Assembly: GCA_016208845.1 (NCBI GenBank)
Contig: JACQXH010000274.1
Location: 7,305-19,592 of the forward strand
Reading direction: 5' to 3'
Length of the DNA: 12,288 nucleotides
Origin: Nitrospirota bacterium
GTDB taxonomy: Bacteria > Nitrospirota > Thermodesulfovibrionia > UBA6902 > BMS3Bbin08
The translations under genes and the position numbers were made by a program. Below the pieces are notes generated by a model. It saw nothing but the letters and a program-made list of their open reading frames with translations. It was not told the DNA's origin and did not search any database. Shown piece by piece: positions 5,271 to 12,288 of the stretch (position 1 is the stretch's first letter; each line of letters begins with the position of its first letter).

Positions 5271-6926
5271 TTGAAGCAACTTTATTTAGCATTGATCTTA
5301 ATATTCATATCCAATAATGCCATTGCATCGGACGCAAAACTGCCGCTGATCGACGGCAAAGAAACCCTGGCAACTGTCAATGGCGGGCCGATCACTCTGG
5401 AGGAATTCAACACAGCCCTTGCTCAGATCCATTCAGCTGAAGAAGCGAACAAATCTGAGGGGAAACATGCCGGAAAAATAGATTATAAGGGTGTCCTGGA
5501 CCGTCTTATTAACTCAAAACTCATAGTGACAGAGGCAAGGAACATAGGGCTCGATGAACTCCCCGAAGTAAAAGAAATGGCGGAAAAAAATGCAAAAAAT
5601 ACACTGATAGGTCTCCTGAAAGGATTTCATGTCCGAGACATGCAGGTAGACGAAGAAGAAGCGGACCGGCTGTATAAAGAAGCCGTAATGGAGATGAAAC
5701 TGAAGGCCGCCCTGTTTAAAAACGAGGCTGACGCAAAAAAGGTTGAGGCAGAGATAAAGGCAGGCGGTAATTTTGATGATATATTAAAGAAGGTCATTGC
5801 TGACGGCATAGCCAAAGGAGGGGCTCAGGGTGAGTATATCAAGGGCATTGATCTCCTGCCCCAGATAACCGAGGCTGCCGCGAAAATGGAGACAGGCTCT
5901 GTAAGCCCTGCCATAAAGATCCAGCAGGAGTATATAATTTTCAGGATCGAAGATAAACGGTTTCCGGATAATCAGGAAGCCAAAGACAAGGCCGGACAGC
6001 AGGCCCTGAAATACAAGAAAGACAAGGCCCTTGAAAAATACCGGGATTCCCTGATAGAAAAATATGTAAAAGTAAATACTGACATCTTTAACAGCCTTGA
6101 TTATGAAACAACTCCGGAAGAGTTCGAGAAAATGCTGAAAGACGAACGAGTCGTTGCTGAGATAGAGGGGGAAAAACCTCTGACCGTGAGGGAATTGACA
6201 GAGGCCCTTCAGCAAAAATATTTTCACGGGGTGGAATCCGCGATCAAAGGCAAAAAGCTGAACGAAAAGAAGAAAGAACTTTTTCATGAAAATTTATTGC
6301 AGAGAATGGTATTCATAAAAGAGGCGCTCAGGCAGAGGATCGACAAAACAGAAGTTTACAAAAACCTGACCGGCCAATTTGAAGACTCTTTGCTGTTCGA
6401 TACGTTCATAAGCAGGGTCGTGGTCCCTGATATCGATCTGGACGAAAAAGAAATTGAGAAATATTATAAGGACAACATTAAAGATTTTTCCTCCCCTGAG
6501 ATGATGAAGATCCACGGCATTGCGTTCAAAAAAAGGGATGATGCAGAAAACGCAGTTGAAAAACTCAGGAAAGGAGTTGAGTTTAAATGGCTCAGCGCCA
6601 ATGCAGAAGGCCGGGCAGACAGTAATGCCCCGGAACTTTTGAATTTTGAAGGCAATACCCTCCTGACAAGTGAGTTCCCCGAGGAGCTTAAAAAGGCCGT
6701 CTCAGGGGCCAAGGCCGGGGACTTCAGATTTTATGCAGGCCCTGAAGGATATTTTTATGCCCTGTATATTGAAAACGTTCTGCCTTCAAGCGCCATGAAA
6801 TTAGATGAGGTCCGGAGAGATATTGCAAAAATAATTTTTAATGATAAACTTGAAAGATCAGTGGATGACTGGGTGGATAAACTTAAAAAGGTTTATAAGG
6901 TAAAGATATTTGCAACGGATTTATAA
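5271..6926 (+). CDS. Periplasmic SurA/PpiC-type peptidyl-prolyl isomerase family chaperone
   Basis: The start is TTG at 5271, preceded by AAAGGAG at the right distance, and gives a signal peptide MKQLYLALILIFISNNAIA. The product is 551 residues. After the signal come a SurA_N-like segment (LATVNGGPITLEEFNTAL, then VLDRLINSKLIVTEA) and a parvulin-like region at about 135-235 (AEIKAGGNFDDILKK, later GSVSPAIKIQQEYIIFRIEDKR). A long helical stretch follows, and then a second parvulin-like region at about 400-510 with the same G-D/V-F-x-L and pullback strands. The HIL-type strand that carries catalytic His in parvulins is not evident in the first copy (KLKAALF), so the protein may be more chaperone than isomerase. 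Placed directly before the large cytochromes, it likely assists export and folding of multihaem proteins or of the filament subunit. From memory, PPIase genes also accompany Geobacter nanowire loci. Confidence 0.85.
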   Translation: MKQLYLALILIFISNNAIASDAKLPLIDGKETLATVNGGPITLEEFNTALAQIHSAEEANKSEGKHAGKIDYKGVLDRLINSKLIVTEARNIGLDELPEVKEMAEKNAKNTLIGLLKGFHVRDMQVDEEEADRLYKEAVMEMKLKAALFKNEADAKKVEAEIKAGGNFDDILKKVIADGIAKGGAQGEYIKGIDLLPQITEAAAKMETGSVSPAIKIQQEYIIFRIEDKRFPDNQEAKDKAGQQALKYKKDKALEKYRDSLIEKYVKVNTDIFNSLDYETTPEEFEKMLKDERVVAEIEGEKPLTVRELTEALQQKYFHGVESAIKGKKLNEKKKELFHENLLQRMVFIKEALRQRIDKTEVYKNLTGQFEDSLLFDTFISRVVVPDIDLDEKEIEKYYKDNIKDFSSPEMMKIHGIAFKKRDDAENAVEKLRKGVEFKWLSANAEGRADSNAPELLNFEGNTLLTSEFPEELKKAVSGAKAGDFRFYAGPEGYFYALYIENVLPSSAMKLDEVRRDIAKIIFNDKLERSVDDWVDKLKKVYKVKIFATDL

Positions 6927-7142
6927 ATTAACCACAGAGGGCGCAGAGAAAGGCATCAATAATAAAAGATAAAAGACTCGTTATTTTATTTTCTCTGTGT
7001 ACTCTTTTTATTCATCAGCAGAGTTGCTGTTACTGGGAAAATTAATAATGAGAACACAGAGAGCTATATGGGAATTAAATGTTTCTTTCTCTTTAAAAAT
7101 TTCCCTCTGTGGTCTCTGTGGTTTCCTTTTAGATTAACCACA
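6927..7142. repeat. Inverted-repeat element of the CCACAGAG type flanked by a 10-bp direct repeat
   Basis: AACCACAGAG at 6930-6939 is matched by its reverse complement CTCTGTGGTT at 7114-7123, with a second copy CCTCTGTGG just before it and further CACAGAG/CTCTGTG words inside. ATTAACCACA occurs at 6927-6936 and again at 7133-7142, where its last base is the A of the next gene's start codon. There is no coding capacity. It looks like a dispersed non-autonomous element occupying the whole gap between the chaperone and cytochrome genes. Confidence 0.55.
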
Positions 7143-9193
7143 TGATATTGAACAGAAAGCGCACATATATCACCGCCGGAATATCCTTCCTTCTCTGTAT
7201 TATTGCGTACACCCTTGCATGCGCGCCTGGAGCAGAACGGAGAAAATTTGTCCGCAAGACCTGCATAGAGTGTCACGCTGATTTTGCAAGTAAATATATG
7301 GGGATGAAAAGTGTCCATACTGTCATCAAAACAGGCCGGTGCGAGGATTGTCATCTGCCTCATGGAATAGTTCCCAAACTGCTGCTGAAGACCCAGGGCA
7401 ATGCCCTCTGTTATACCTGTCATGACAGGGAAAAACTTGGCATGAGCAAGGCCATGGTGCATACGGCCCGTACAACAGGCCAATGCACTACATGCCATAA
7501 CCCCCATGCATCACAGGCCGGCAAATTATTAAATGCCGAGGGCAGTCAGGTATGCTATCAATGTCATGAACGGACTGCCTATGAAAAGAAAGAGGTGCAT
7601 CAAGTCCTTCAGACAAAGAACTGCGGTACATGTCATTTTTCTCATGCCTCGGATGAAAAGAACCTTCTAGTTTCAAAGGAAGGAGCGCTCTGTCTTTCCA
7701 GCCATGACAAGGATAAGTCATTATTTAAAAAGGCGCATGGAAGTTATCCTGTTGAAACCTCATCATGCACAGGATGTCATAACCCGCACTCATCATCACA
7801 GCCCAAACTGCTGAAGACAAGCGCCCACCCTCTTGTTATAAAAGTCAGCTGTGATAAGTGCCATAACCCTGCCTCAGCAGAAAGGCCTTTTGAAACAAAG
7901 CAGAAAGGCAGCAGCCTCTGTTACGAATGTCACAAAACCACAGACCTTAAGGCAGGCGGCGACATTGAGCACGTTCCTTTTCAGGACGGTAAATGCAATG
8001 CATGCCATAATCCGCACGCCTCTGAAAGCAAGACATTGCTTGCAAAAAAAGGGAATGAACTCTGTTTTACATGCCATGCAGACAGGAAAACTGCTGTGGC
8101 GGTAAACCATAAGGCTGTCAGGGAAGGTAAGGGTTGTTTGTCATGCCATAAGCCGCACAGCGCCGGATTTCAGAAGCTTCTTTCCATGAAGTCAGATGAA
8201 CTATGTGTTTCCTGCCATGAAAAGACTCAAAATAAACTAAACTCAAAAAATATTCACCTGCCTTTTTCCGAAAAGAAGTGCGACGCATGCCACAACCCGC
8301 ACGGATCCAATTATGCAGGCATTTTAAAGGACAGGACGGACACGGTTTGCTACTCATGTCATCCGGATGCAGAGGCAAGGTTTATGACAACATACACCCA
8401 CAGGCCGGTCATTGATGCGCAATGCGGCGCCTGTCATGACTCCCACGGCTCTGATTTTAAAGGCCTGCTACGGGCCTCTTCTGAGGATCCCAAGCTGTGC
8501 GCAAGCTGTCACGGAGATCTGATCAAAGGGGTAGTAAAGGGCTCCAGTCATCCGCTGTTCGAGGCCGGCAAGTGCCTCACGTGTCATGATTCCCACGGCA
8601 GCAATGTTGCAGGCATGATAGTCCGGAAGCAGGCATCGCTGTGTTTTTCATGCCATGACCCAAAACTTGGCGAAGCGATAAAAGACGTCAAAAGCACACA
8701 TCAGCCCTTTGCAGACGCTGAATGTACAAAGTGCCACAGCCCGCATAAAGCTAACCTGGACAAACTTGTGCTAGCATCCTATCCGGACCTTTGCATTTCA
8801 TGCCATAAGGATCTGAAGACAAAGATGTCCATAGAGGAGAAGTGCAGACAGGTCAAGACAGCAGATGCAGGTGTTACTGGCAAGGAGTGTGAAGAAAAGA
8901 TCTATGTGCATTCGCGCTCAGCGCTTGAGAATTGCCAGAGATGCCACAGGCCTCATTTTTCAGCAGAGTCTGCTCTTATCACAAAGCCGATAGCAATGCT
9001 GTGCGGGGAATGCCATGACTACAAAGCTGAGACCTTTAGCAAAGCCCATTTGAACATTGAGGCAGCAGAGATGGACTGTACAAAGTGCCATGATTCTCAT
9101 ACGTCCGGAGACCCTAAATTCTTCAAGGCAGTGACGCATAAGCCTTTTTCGGCAAGGTCCTGCGGAGACTGCCATACAGGAGCTGGCAAGTAA
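7142..9193 (+). CDS. Giant multihaem c-type cytochrome, 25 CXXCH sites plus one degenerate site
   Basis: 683 residues. The N-terminus has NRKR followed by a hydrophobic run ending TLAC at 24-27, either a plain Sec signal or a weak lipobox (Thr rather than Leu at -3). I count 26 haem-type sites, of which 25 are canonical CXXCH. The seventh, residues 184-188, reads CLSSH. The chain is a repetition of doubled-CXXCH units (the Paired_CXXCH pattern): H-x(8-12)-C-x-x-C-H-x-P-H-A/G-S...LL...L-C-x-x-C-H, most with an NPH or DSH distal His. A non-repeat insert with two extra Cys (EEKC, KEC) lies between sites 22 and 23. It is probably a periplasmic or outer-membrane electron conduit feeding the OmcS-like wire. 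The start is the only ATG before the first haem that leaves a signal peptide, yet no Shine-Dalgarno precedes it, because the upstream sequence is repeat DNA. Every other gene of the plus-strand cluster has at least a weak ribosome site. Confidence 0.93.
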   Translation: MILNRKRTYITAGISFLLCIIAYTLACAPGAERRKFVRKTCIECHADFASKYMGMKSVHTVIKTGRCEDCHLPHGIVPKLLLKTQGNALCYTCHDREKLGMSKAMVHTARTTGQCTTCHNPHASQAGKLLNAEGSQVCYQCHERTAYEKKEVHQVLQTKNCGTCHFSHASDEKNLLVSKEGALCLSSHDKDKSLFKKAHGSYPVETSSCTGCHNPHSSSQPKLLKTSAHPLVIKVSCDKCHNPASAERPFETKQKGSSLCYECHKTTDLKAGGDIEHVPFQDGKCNACHNPHASESKTLLAKKGNELCFTCHADRKTAVAVNHKAVREGKGCLSCHKPHSAGFQKLLSMKSDELCVSCHEKTQNKLNSKNIHLPFSEKKCDACHNPHGSNYAGILKDRTDTVCYSCHPDAEARFMTTYTHRPVIDAQCGACHDSHGSDFKGLLRASSEDPKLCASCHGDLIKGVVKGSSHPLFEAGKCLTCHDSHGSNVAGMIVRKQASLCFSCHDPKLGEAIKDVKSTHQPFADAECTKCHSPHKANLDKLVLASYPDLCISCHKDLKTKMSIEEKCRQVKTADAGVTGKECEEKIYVHSRSALENCQRCHRPHFSAESALITKPIAMLCGECHDYKAETFSKAHLNIEAAEMDCTKCHDSHTSGDPKFFKAVTHKPFSARSCGDCHTGAGK

Positions 9194-9214
9194 GATGAAA
9201 AAGGATGTGAAGAA

Positions 9215-9258
9215 CCCTGCGGCAGCCAACAGTAGGGGCTTTAGGCCAGACCGCAGGG
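9215..9258. repeat. Hairpin repeat after the giant cytochrome gene
   Basis: CCCTGCGG (9215-9222) and CCGCAGGG (9251-9258) form a perfect 8-bp stem around a loop of 28 bases with GGGGC and GGCC words. It lies 21 bases after the stop codon. There is no T-tract directly after it (the nearest T-rich run is about 20 bases further on), so it may slow or protect transcripts but is not a standard terminator. Confidence 0.45.
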
Positions 9259-9292
9259 CGTCCATTATTTGAATGTTTATTTTTTGTGGTAT

Positions 9293-9344
9293 CATTCCGG
9301 CTTGTCCGGAATCTTTCCGGAAGGATTCCGGACAAGCCGGAATG
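9293..9344. repeat. Near-perfect 52-bp palindrome between the two large cytochrome genes
   Basis: Left arm CATTCCGGCTTGTCCGGAAT... and right arm ...ATTCCGGACAAGCCGGAATG match at 25 of 26 positions with no loop; the only mismatch is T at 9314. The arm is the same family as the repeat at 1410-1445. It is typical of dispersed BIME/REP-like repeats and, if transcribed, would fold into a very stable hairpin within a possible operon. Confidence 0.85.
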
Positions 9345-9353
9345 ACAGAAATT

Positions 9354-9384
9354 TTGAACTGTGGAAGAGACCACAGGGTATAAT
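9354..9384 (+). promoter_or_regulatory. Possible sigma-70-type promoter before the 16-haem cytochrome
   Basis: TTGAAC at 9354-9359 and a perfect TATAAT at 9379-9384 are separated by 19 bases, slightly longer than ideal. Transcription would start near the ATG at 9389, implying a leaderless or almost leaderless message. It may be chance, since AGGG at 9375-9378 could instead act as the ribosome site for an operon transcript. Confidence 0.3.
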
Positions 9385-9388
9385 AATT

Positions 9389-10693
9389 ATGAAGACAAGA
9401 TATAAAATTATTTTTTCGCTCATCATTATAACCGCATTGATTTTCACCGCGTCTGCGTATTCAGACAATGCAAAACTCAAACCCGAGGCAAAAGGCAGGT
9501 TATGCCTCAAATGCCACGAAACCTTCAGCGAAAAACTGAAGAGCGCATATGTCCACACGCCTGTAAAGAACGGGGAATGCACAGGCTGTCATGACCCTCA
9601 CACCTCGTCCTATGGAAAGCTGTTGTCAGCAGACAGCAGCAATATCTGCATAAGCTGCCACAAGGAGATTTTGCCTGACAAGGCGCAGAGCAGTCATAAG
9701 ATCGTGGTTGACGGCAATTGCATGAAATGTCACGACTCTCACTCTTCGAATAACAGGTTTATTCTCCTGAAGGCAGGCAATGAACTTTGCCTTGATTGTC
9801 ACAAGGATATCGGTGAATCATTAAAGACAGTAAGATTCAAACATAAACCAGCAGAAGACAACAGGGGATGTATTAACTGCCATAACCCGCATGCATCTGC
9901 AAAATATGGTTCTTTGCTGAAAAAAGACATCCCTGCCCTCTGCATAGAATGCCACAGGACAGACAATGCCTCTTTTCAGGCGCGGCATTCTGGTTATCCT
10001 GTTGCCGGCTCTCAGTGCACCTCATGCCATAATTCTCACGGTTCGAACAAGGCCGCTATTGTGTTTGAAAATGTGCATGCGCCGGTTGCAGAGAAAAAAT
10101 GCAATAAGTGCCACAATGAACCCTCTTCAAAGTCACCGTTTGCAACGAGCAAAGCAGGAATAGAATTATGCAGGGACTGTCACAAAGATAAAATTGCAGA
10201 GCTTCTTGATAAAAATAATGTCCACTGGCCTATGCTGGATAAGGCCGCCTGTTTGAATTGCCATAATCCGCATGCCTCAAAAGGGAAAAATCTCGTTGCA
10301 GCCGCAACGAGCAATGTTTGCGGCAAGTGCCATTCTGATACTGTGGAGCTACAGGAGCGGTCAAAGAACAATCCGAAAAATACGAGTTTGTGCAAGCCTG
10401 TCAGGGAGGGCAGCTGCACGGCCTGTCATGACCCGCATGCCTCAGATTATTCACTGCTTGCGCCTCTGCCTTCCATGAGCTTTAATGTCTGTGACAAATG
10501 CCATGAATGGCGCGCTCATTCATCCTCGCACCCTATAGGTGAAAAGACCAAAGACCCGAGGAACAAAAACCTCATTGTAGACTGCCTGAGCTGTCACAAG
10601 GCATGCGGAACAGCGAACATGCCGAGGATGACCCATTTTAAAAACATCTCAGAGGGCTGCACCCAGTGCCACAAGGAGCTTGAAGGGAGATGA
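9389..10693 (+). CDS. 16-haem c-type cytochrome, doubled-CXXCH type
   Basis: The frame is open from 9269, but the first 40 codons are only translated palindrome. ATG 9389 gives a proper signal peptide (MKTRYKIIFSLIIITALIF, cut near ASA at 23) and a 434-residue protein. Sixteen canonical CXXCH sites are visible, from CLKCH at residue 39 to CTQCH near the C-terminus, most in the same C-x-x-C-H-x-P/S-H-A/G-S...LL...L-C-x-x-C-H doublets as the preceding protein. Phrases such as GEL/NEL-C-x-x-CH and HNPHAS recur in both, so the two probably share ancestry by repeat expansion. The C-terminal part departs from the repeat (CDKCHEWRAH, CLSCHKACGTANMP), which may form a contact surface. Likely periplasmic, passing electrons between inner-membrane carriers and the outer-membrane or filament stage. 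The stop codon overlaps the ribosome-site region of the NHL gene downstream, so the two are cotranslated. Confidence 0.93.
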   Translation: MKTRYKIIFSLIIITALIFTASAYSDNAKLKPEAKGRLCLKCHETFSEKLKSAYVHTPVKNGECTGCHDPHTSSYGKLLSADSSNICISCHKEILPDKAQSSHKIVVDGNCMKCHDSHSSNNRFILLKAGNELCLDCHKDIGESLKTVRFKHKPAEDNRGCINCHNPHASAKYGSLLKKDIPALCIECHRTDNASFQARHSGYPVAGSQCTSCHNSHGSNKAAIVFENVHAPVAEKKCNKCHNEPSSKSPFATSKAGIELCRDCHKDKIAELLDKNNVHWPMLDKAACLNCHNPHASKGKNLVAAATSNVCGKCHSDTVELQERSKNNPKNTSLCKPVREGSCTACHDPHASDYSLLAPLPSMSFNVCDKCHEWRAHSSSHPIGEKTKDPRNKNLIVDCLSCHKACGTANMPRMTHFKNISEGCTQCHKELEGR

Positions 10694-10697
10694 AATA

Positions 10698-11606
10698 ATG
10701 CAGAAGACCTTTATCAGAATTCTTGTTGCGATAACTGTTTTTCTATTACCTCTAAAGGCCTTCAGCGCCGAGGCAGTAAGGCTGATGCCTGTCATGTCCG
10801 TATATTCTGATGACAAGGGTGAAGGACTGAAACTTCCTGAAGGTGTTGCCTGCACTGACAGGTCCCTTTTCATAGTGGCGGATACCGGCAACGGACGGCT
10901 CCTGCGCTACGCATTGGAAAACAACGCTTTAAAAACAGCAGGCACTGAGATCAAACTGCCCCAGATGACCTCGCCTGTGAGGGTTAATATGAATTCGAAG
11001 GGTGAGATATTGGCGCTTGACAGCAGGCAGCGCCGTATTGTCCATATCAGCCCTGAAGGCGAATTCAAGGGTTATGTTGAGCCTGCCTCTCTGCCGGCAC
11101 TTTCCCAATATGTTCCAAATGGCTTTGATATTGACGCAAATGACAATATATATATCCTGGACATACTCTCAGAGCGGGTGCTCGTGCTTAATTCAGCAGG
11201 TGAATATCAGAAGCAGATCGATCTTCCCAAAGACCATGGGTTCTTTTCAGATATTGCAGTGGATTTCAGGGGCAATATTCTGCTCGTTGACAGCGTAAAG
11301 GCTATGGTATATTCCAATGTCAAGGACCGTGAGAATTTCTCTCCTCTGACAGAAGGGCTGAAAGAGAAGATGAGGTTCCCTGCAAACCTGACTACAGACA
11401 GAAGGGGGCGTATTTACCTCACAGACCGCAACGGGAGCCAGATAATAGTCCTGAGCCAGGAAGGCAACTTTTTAGGACGGCTCTCCGGCATGGGATGGAA
11501 GGAAGGACTGCTTAATTATCCATCCCAGATATGCATCAACAGCGAATTTGTATTTGTTGCAGATACGAATAACAGCAGGGTTCAGATATTTTCGCTTGTG
11601 AAGTAG
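10698..11606 (+). CDS. NHL-repeat beta-propeller protein, exported, coupled to the 16-haem cytochrome
   Basis: ATG 10698 is preceded by GGGAG at 10685-10689, eight bases away and inside the last codons of the cytochrome gene; only four bases separate the two genes. The product is 302 residues. The signal peptide is MQKTFIRILVAITVFLLPLK, cut near FSA. Six or so NHL blades are visible: KLPEGVACTDRSLFIVADTGNGRLLRY, VRVNMNSKGEILALDSRQRRIV, GFDIDANDNIYILDILSERVLVLN, DIAVDFRGNILLVDS, LTTDRRGRIYLTDRNGSQIIVL and ICINSEFVFVADTNNSRVQIF. No haem site. It resembles the NHL protein at 2999-3955 in size and layout, so the locus carries one NHL partner on each side. It probably binds or docks a cytochrome or filament; that is inference. 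It is the last gene of the plus-strand cluster and no terminator is obvious after it. Confidence 0.88.
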   Translation: MQKTFIRILVAITVFLLPLKAFSAEAVRLMPVMSVYSDDKGEGLKLPEGVACTDRSLFIVADTGNGRLLRYALENNALKTAGTEIKLPQMTSPVRVNMNSKGEILALDSRQRRIVHISPEGEFKGYVEPASLPALSQYVPNGFDIDANDNIYILDILSERVLVLNSAGEYQKQIDLPKDHGFFSDIAVDFRGNILLVDSVKAMVYSNVKDRENFSPLTEGLKEKMRFPANLTTDRRGRIYLTDRNGSQIIVLSQEGNFLGRLSGMGWKEGLLNYPSQICINSEFVFVADTNNSRVQIFSLVK

Positions 11607-11629
11607 AAAAGGCTTGTCTCCCCGATTTC

Positions 11630-11839
11630 TCATGCAAAGACCAATCTGCCTTTAGGCTGAGGAATAGGACGTCCTAATTCTTTGGCAGTTGCAATCCACT
11701 CTTTAATAATTACTTCAACATTAGCAAGCGCTTCCTTATGGGTTGCGCCGTCTGCCGCACACCCCGGCAGCTCAGGAACTTCAGCAATAAAGGAATTATC
11801 CTCCTTGCTCCAGTAAATAATTATTTCGTATTTACTCAT
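11630..11839 (-). CDS. hicB: HicB-like antitoxin, short form, without visible HicA
   Basis: 69 residues. The opening YEIIIYWSKEDNSFIAEVPELPGCAADGATHKEALANV is the diagnostic HicB/UPF0150 fold: two strands, the EVPELPGC turn and a helix with EAL. The C-terminal PIPQPKGR tail is also typical of the short form. The DNA-binding domain found in many full-length HicB antitoxins is absent. No hicA toxin lies upstream (11840-11942 is too short) or downstream, where the gene converges on the NHL gene with 23 bases between stop codons. It is either an orphan antitoxin or the remnant of a pair. The ribosome site before ATG 11839 is weak. Confidence 0.85.
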   Translation of the reverse strand: MSKYEIIIYWSKEDNSFIAEVPELPGCAADGATHKEALANVEVIIKEWIATAKELGRPIPQPKGRLVFA

Positions 11840-11942
11840 CTGTCGAAATTAAACTATACTTTAACGACTCATTTGGTTTGTTATTGCCAATCGCCAAATA
11901 TCAATAGACAAGCCTGACCCCATGTCCCTGTCGTCCTAATTA

Positions 11943-12152
11943 TCAGGCAATCTTCCTTTGCCTTTTAATAATTTCAGTTAAAGACCGCAGCGCTTGATTT
12001 ACGGCATCATGATTGGGAAAAAACTTGGCAACATCGGGGTCAATAACAACAACATTGGCCCCTTCCGCATATCTCTTTGCATATTTCCCGCGAATGCCCT
12101 TGCTGAAGTCATATTCTTCGAGCATGTCCTTATCTCTTTGCATTTTCTTCAT
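11943..12152 (-). CDS. brnA: BrnA-like antitoxin of a type II toxin-antitoxin pair
   Basis: 69 residues from ATG 12152, with AAAGGA about seven bases upstream inside the preceding gene. The protein opens with charged residues, then LEEYDFSKGIRGKYAKRYAEG, the usual N-terminus of BrnA-type antitoxins that contacts the toxin. A ribbon-helix-helix-like segment follows: VVVIDPDVAKFFPNHDAVNQALRSL. It overlaps the end of the BrnT-like gene by 23 bases in a different frame, which is the expected toxin-then-antitoxin order with translational coupling. The antitoxin should neutralise BrnT and repress the shared promoter, which lies outside the window. ATG at 12143 is an alternative start. Confidence 0.75.
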   Translation of the reverse strand: MKKMQRDKDMLEEYDFSKGIRGKYAKRYAEGANVVVIDPDVAKFFPNHDAVNQALRSLTEIIKRQRKIA

Positions 12153-12288
12153 ACTGCTTCCTTTCTTTCTTTGTAGCCTTTCTCGTGCTTATTATTCTTA
12201 TTTTTTCTCCTCTTTCTGTATAAACAAGGACCAAGAGACGGTTTTTGACGGAATTCCCAATTAAAATTAATCTATCTTCTTCATCAGA
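12130..12288 (-). CDS. brnT: BrnT-like ribonuclease toxin, partial (N-terminus beyond the right edge)
   Basis: On the minus strand the frame is open from the right edge to TAA at 12132-12130, giving the last 52 residues. They read DEEDRLILIG, then RLLVLVYTERGEKIRIISTR, then KATKKERKQYEEN. This is the C-terminal half of BrnT toxins: the central strand pair, the RIISxRKAT motif and the final ERxxYE helix. The residues seen are intact. The catalytic N-terminal part, including the start, is not in the window. It overlaps brnA by 23 bases. Confidence 0.88.
   Translation of the reverse strand, partial: SDEEDRLILIGNSVKNRLLVLVYTERGEKIRIISTRKATKKERKQYEENAKR

Noticed and set aside
9215..9258. Intrinsic terminator after the giant cytochrome
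   Set aside because: The stem is good, but the loop is long and no T-tract follows directly.
9269..9388. N-terminal extension of the 16-haem cytochrome
   Set aside because: The extra 40 codons are translated repeat palindrome, and the signal peptide begins at 9389.

Overview
The window reads as one chromosomal locus for extracellular electron transfer, of about 11.6 kb, followed at the right edge by toxin-antitoxin genes. Base composition is intermediate and fairly even by eye. The gene content (multihaem c-type cytochromes, NHL and YVTN beta-propellers, a parvulin-type chaperone, a receiver-PilZ regulator) points to an anaerobic, dissimilatory metal- or mineral-respiring Gram-negative bacterium of the Geobacterales/Desulfobacterota or Nitrospirota (Thermodesulfovibrionia-like) kind. 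The sequence alone does not settle the phylum.

Left half, minus strand, in order of transcription: an NHL beta-propeller protein (3955-2999); a leader with a GEMM-I (cyclic-dinucleotide) riboswitch aptamer (2907-2823); a hexahaem cytochrome that I recognise as a homologue of Geobacter OmcS, the subunit of cytochrome nanowires (2799-1549); a strong intrinsic terminator (1518-1490); a repeat-rich gap; and a YVTN beta-propeller lipoprotein that runs off the left edge (1223-1).

Right half, plus strand: a receiver-PilZ response regulator (4465-5148), a two-domain SurA/PpiC-type periplasmic chaperone (5271-6926), a giant cytochrome with 26 haem sites, one of them defective (7142-9193), a 16-haem cytochrome (9389-10693), and a translationally coupled NHL protein (10698-11606). 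The two halves diverge from a 500-bp region that holds two palindromes, a repeated heptamer and a MITE-like repeat.

The likely logic is as follows. The OmcS-like protein polymerises into an extracellular haem wire. The two large periplasmic-type cytochromes, built from doubled CXXCH units, would carry electrons towards it. The chaperone and the three beta-propellers look like folding, assembly or outer-membrane docking factors. Cyclic di-GMP appears to act at two levels: RNA (the GEMM-I aptamer before the filament subunit) and protein (the PilZ domain of the regulator). Beyond 11.6 kb a HicB-like antitoxin and a BrnT/BrnA pair (brnT cut by the right edge) mark the start of ordinary accessory DNA. 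Repeat elements of several palindromic families fill most gaps between genes.
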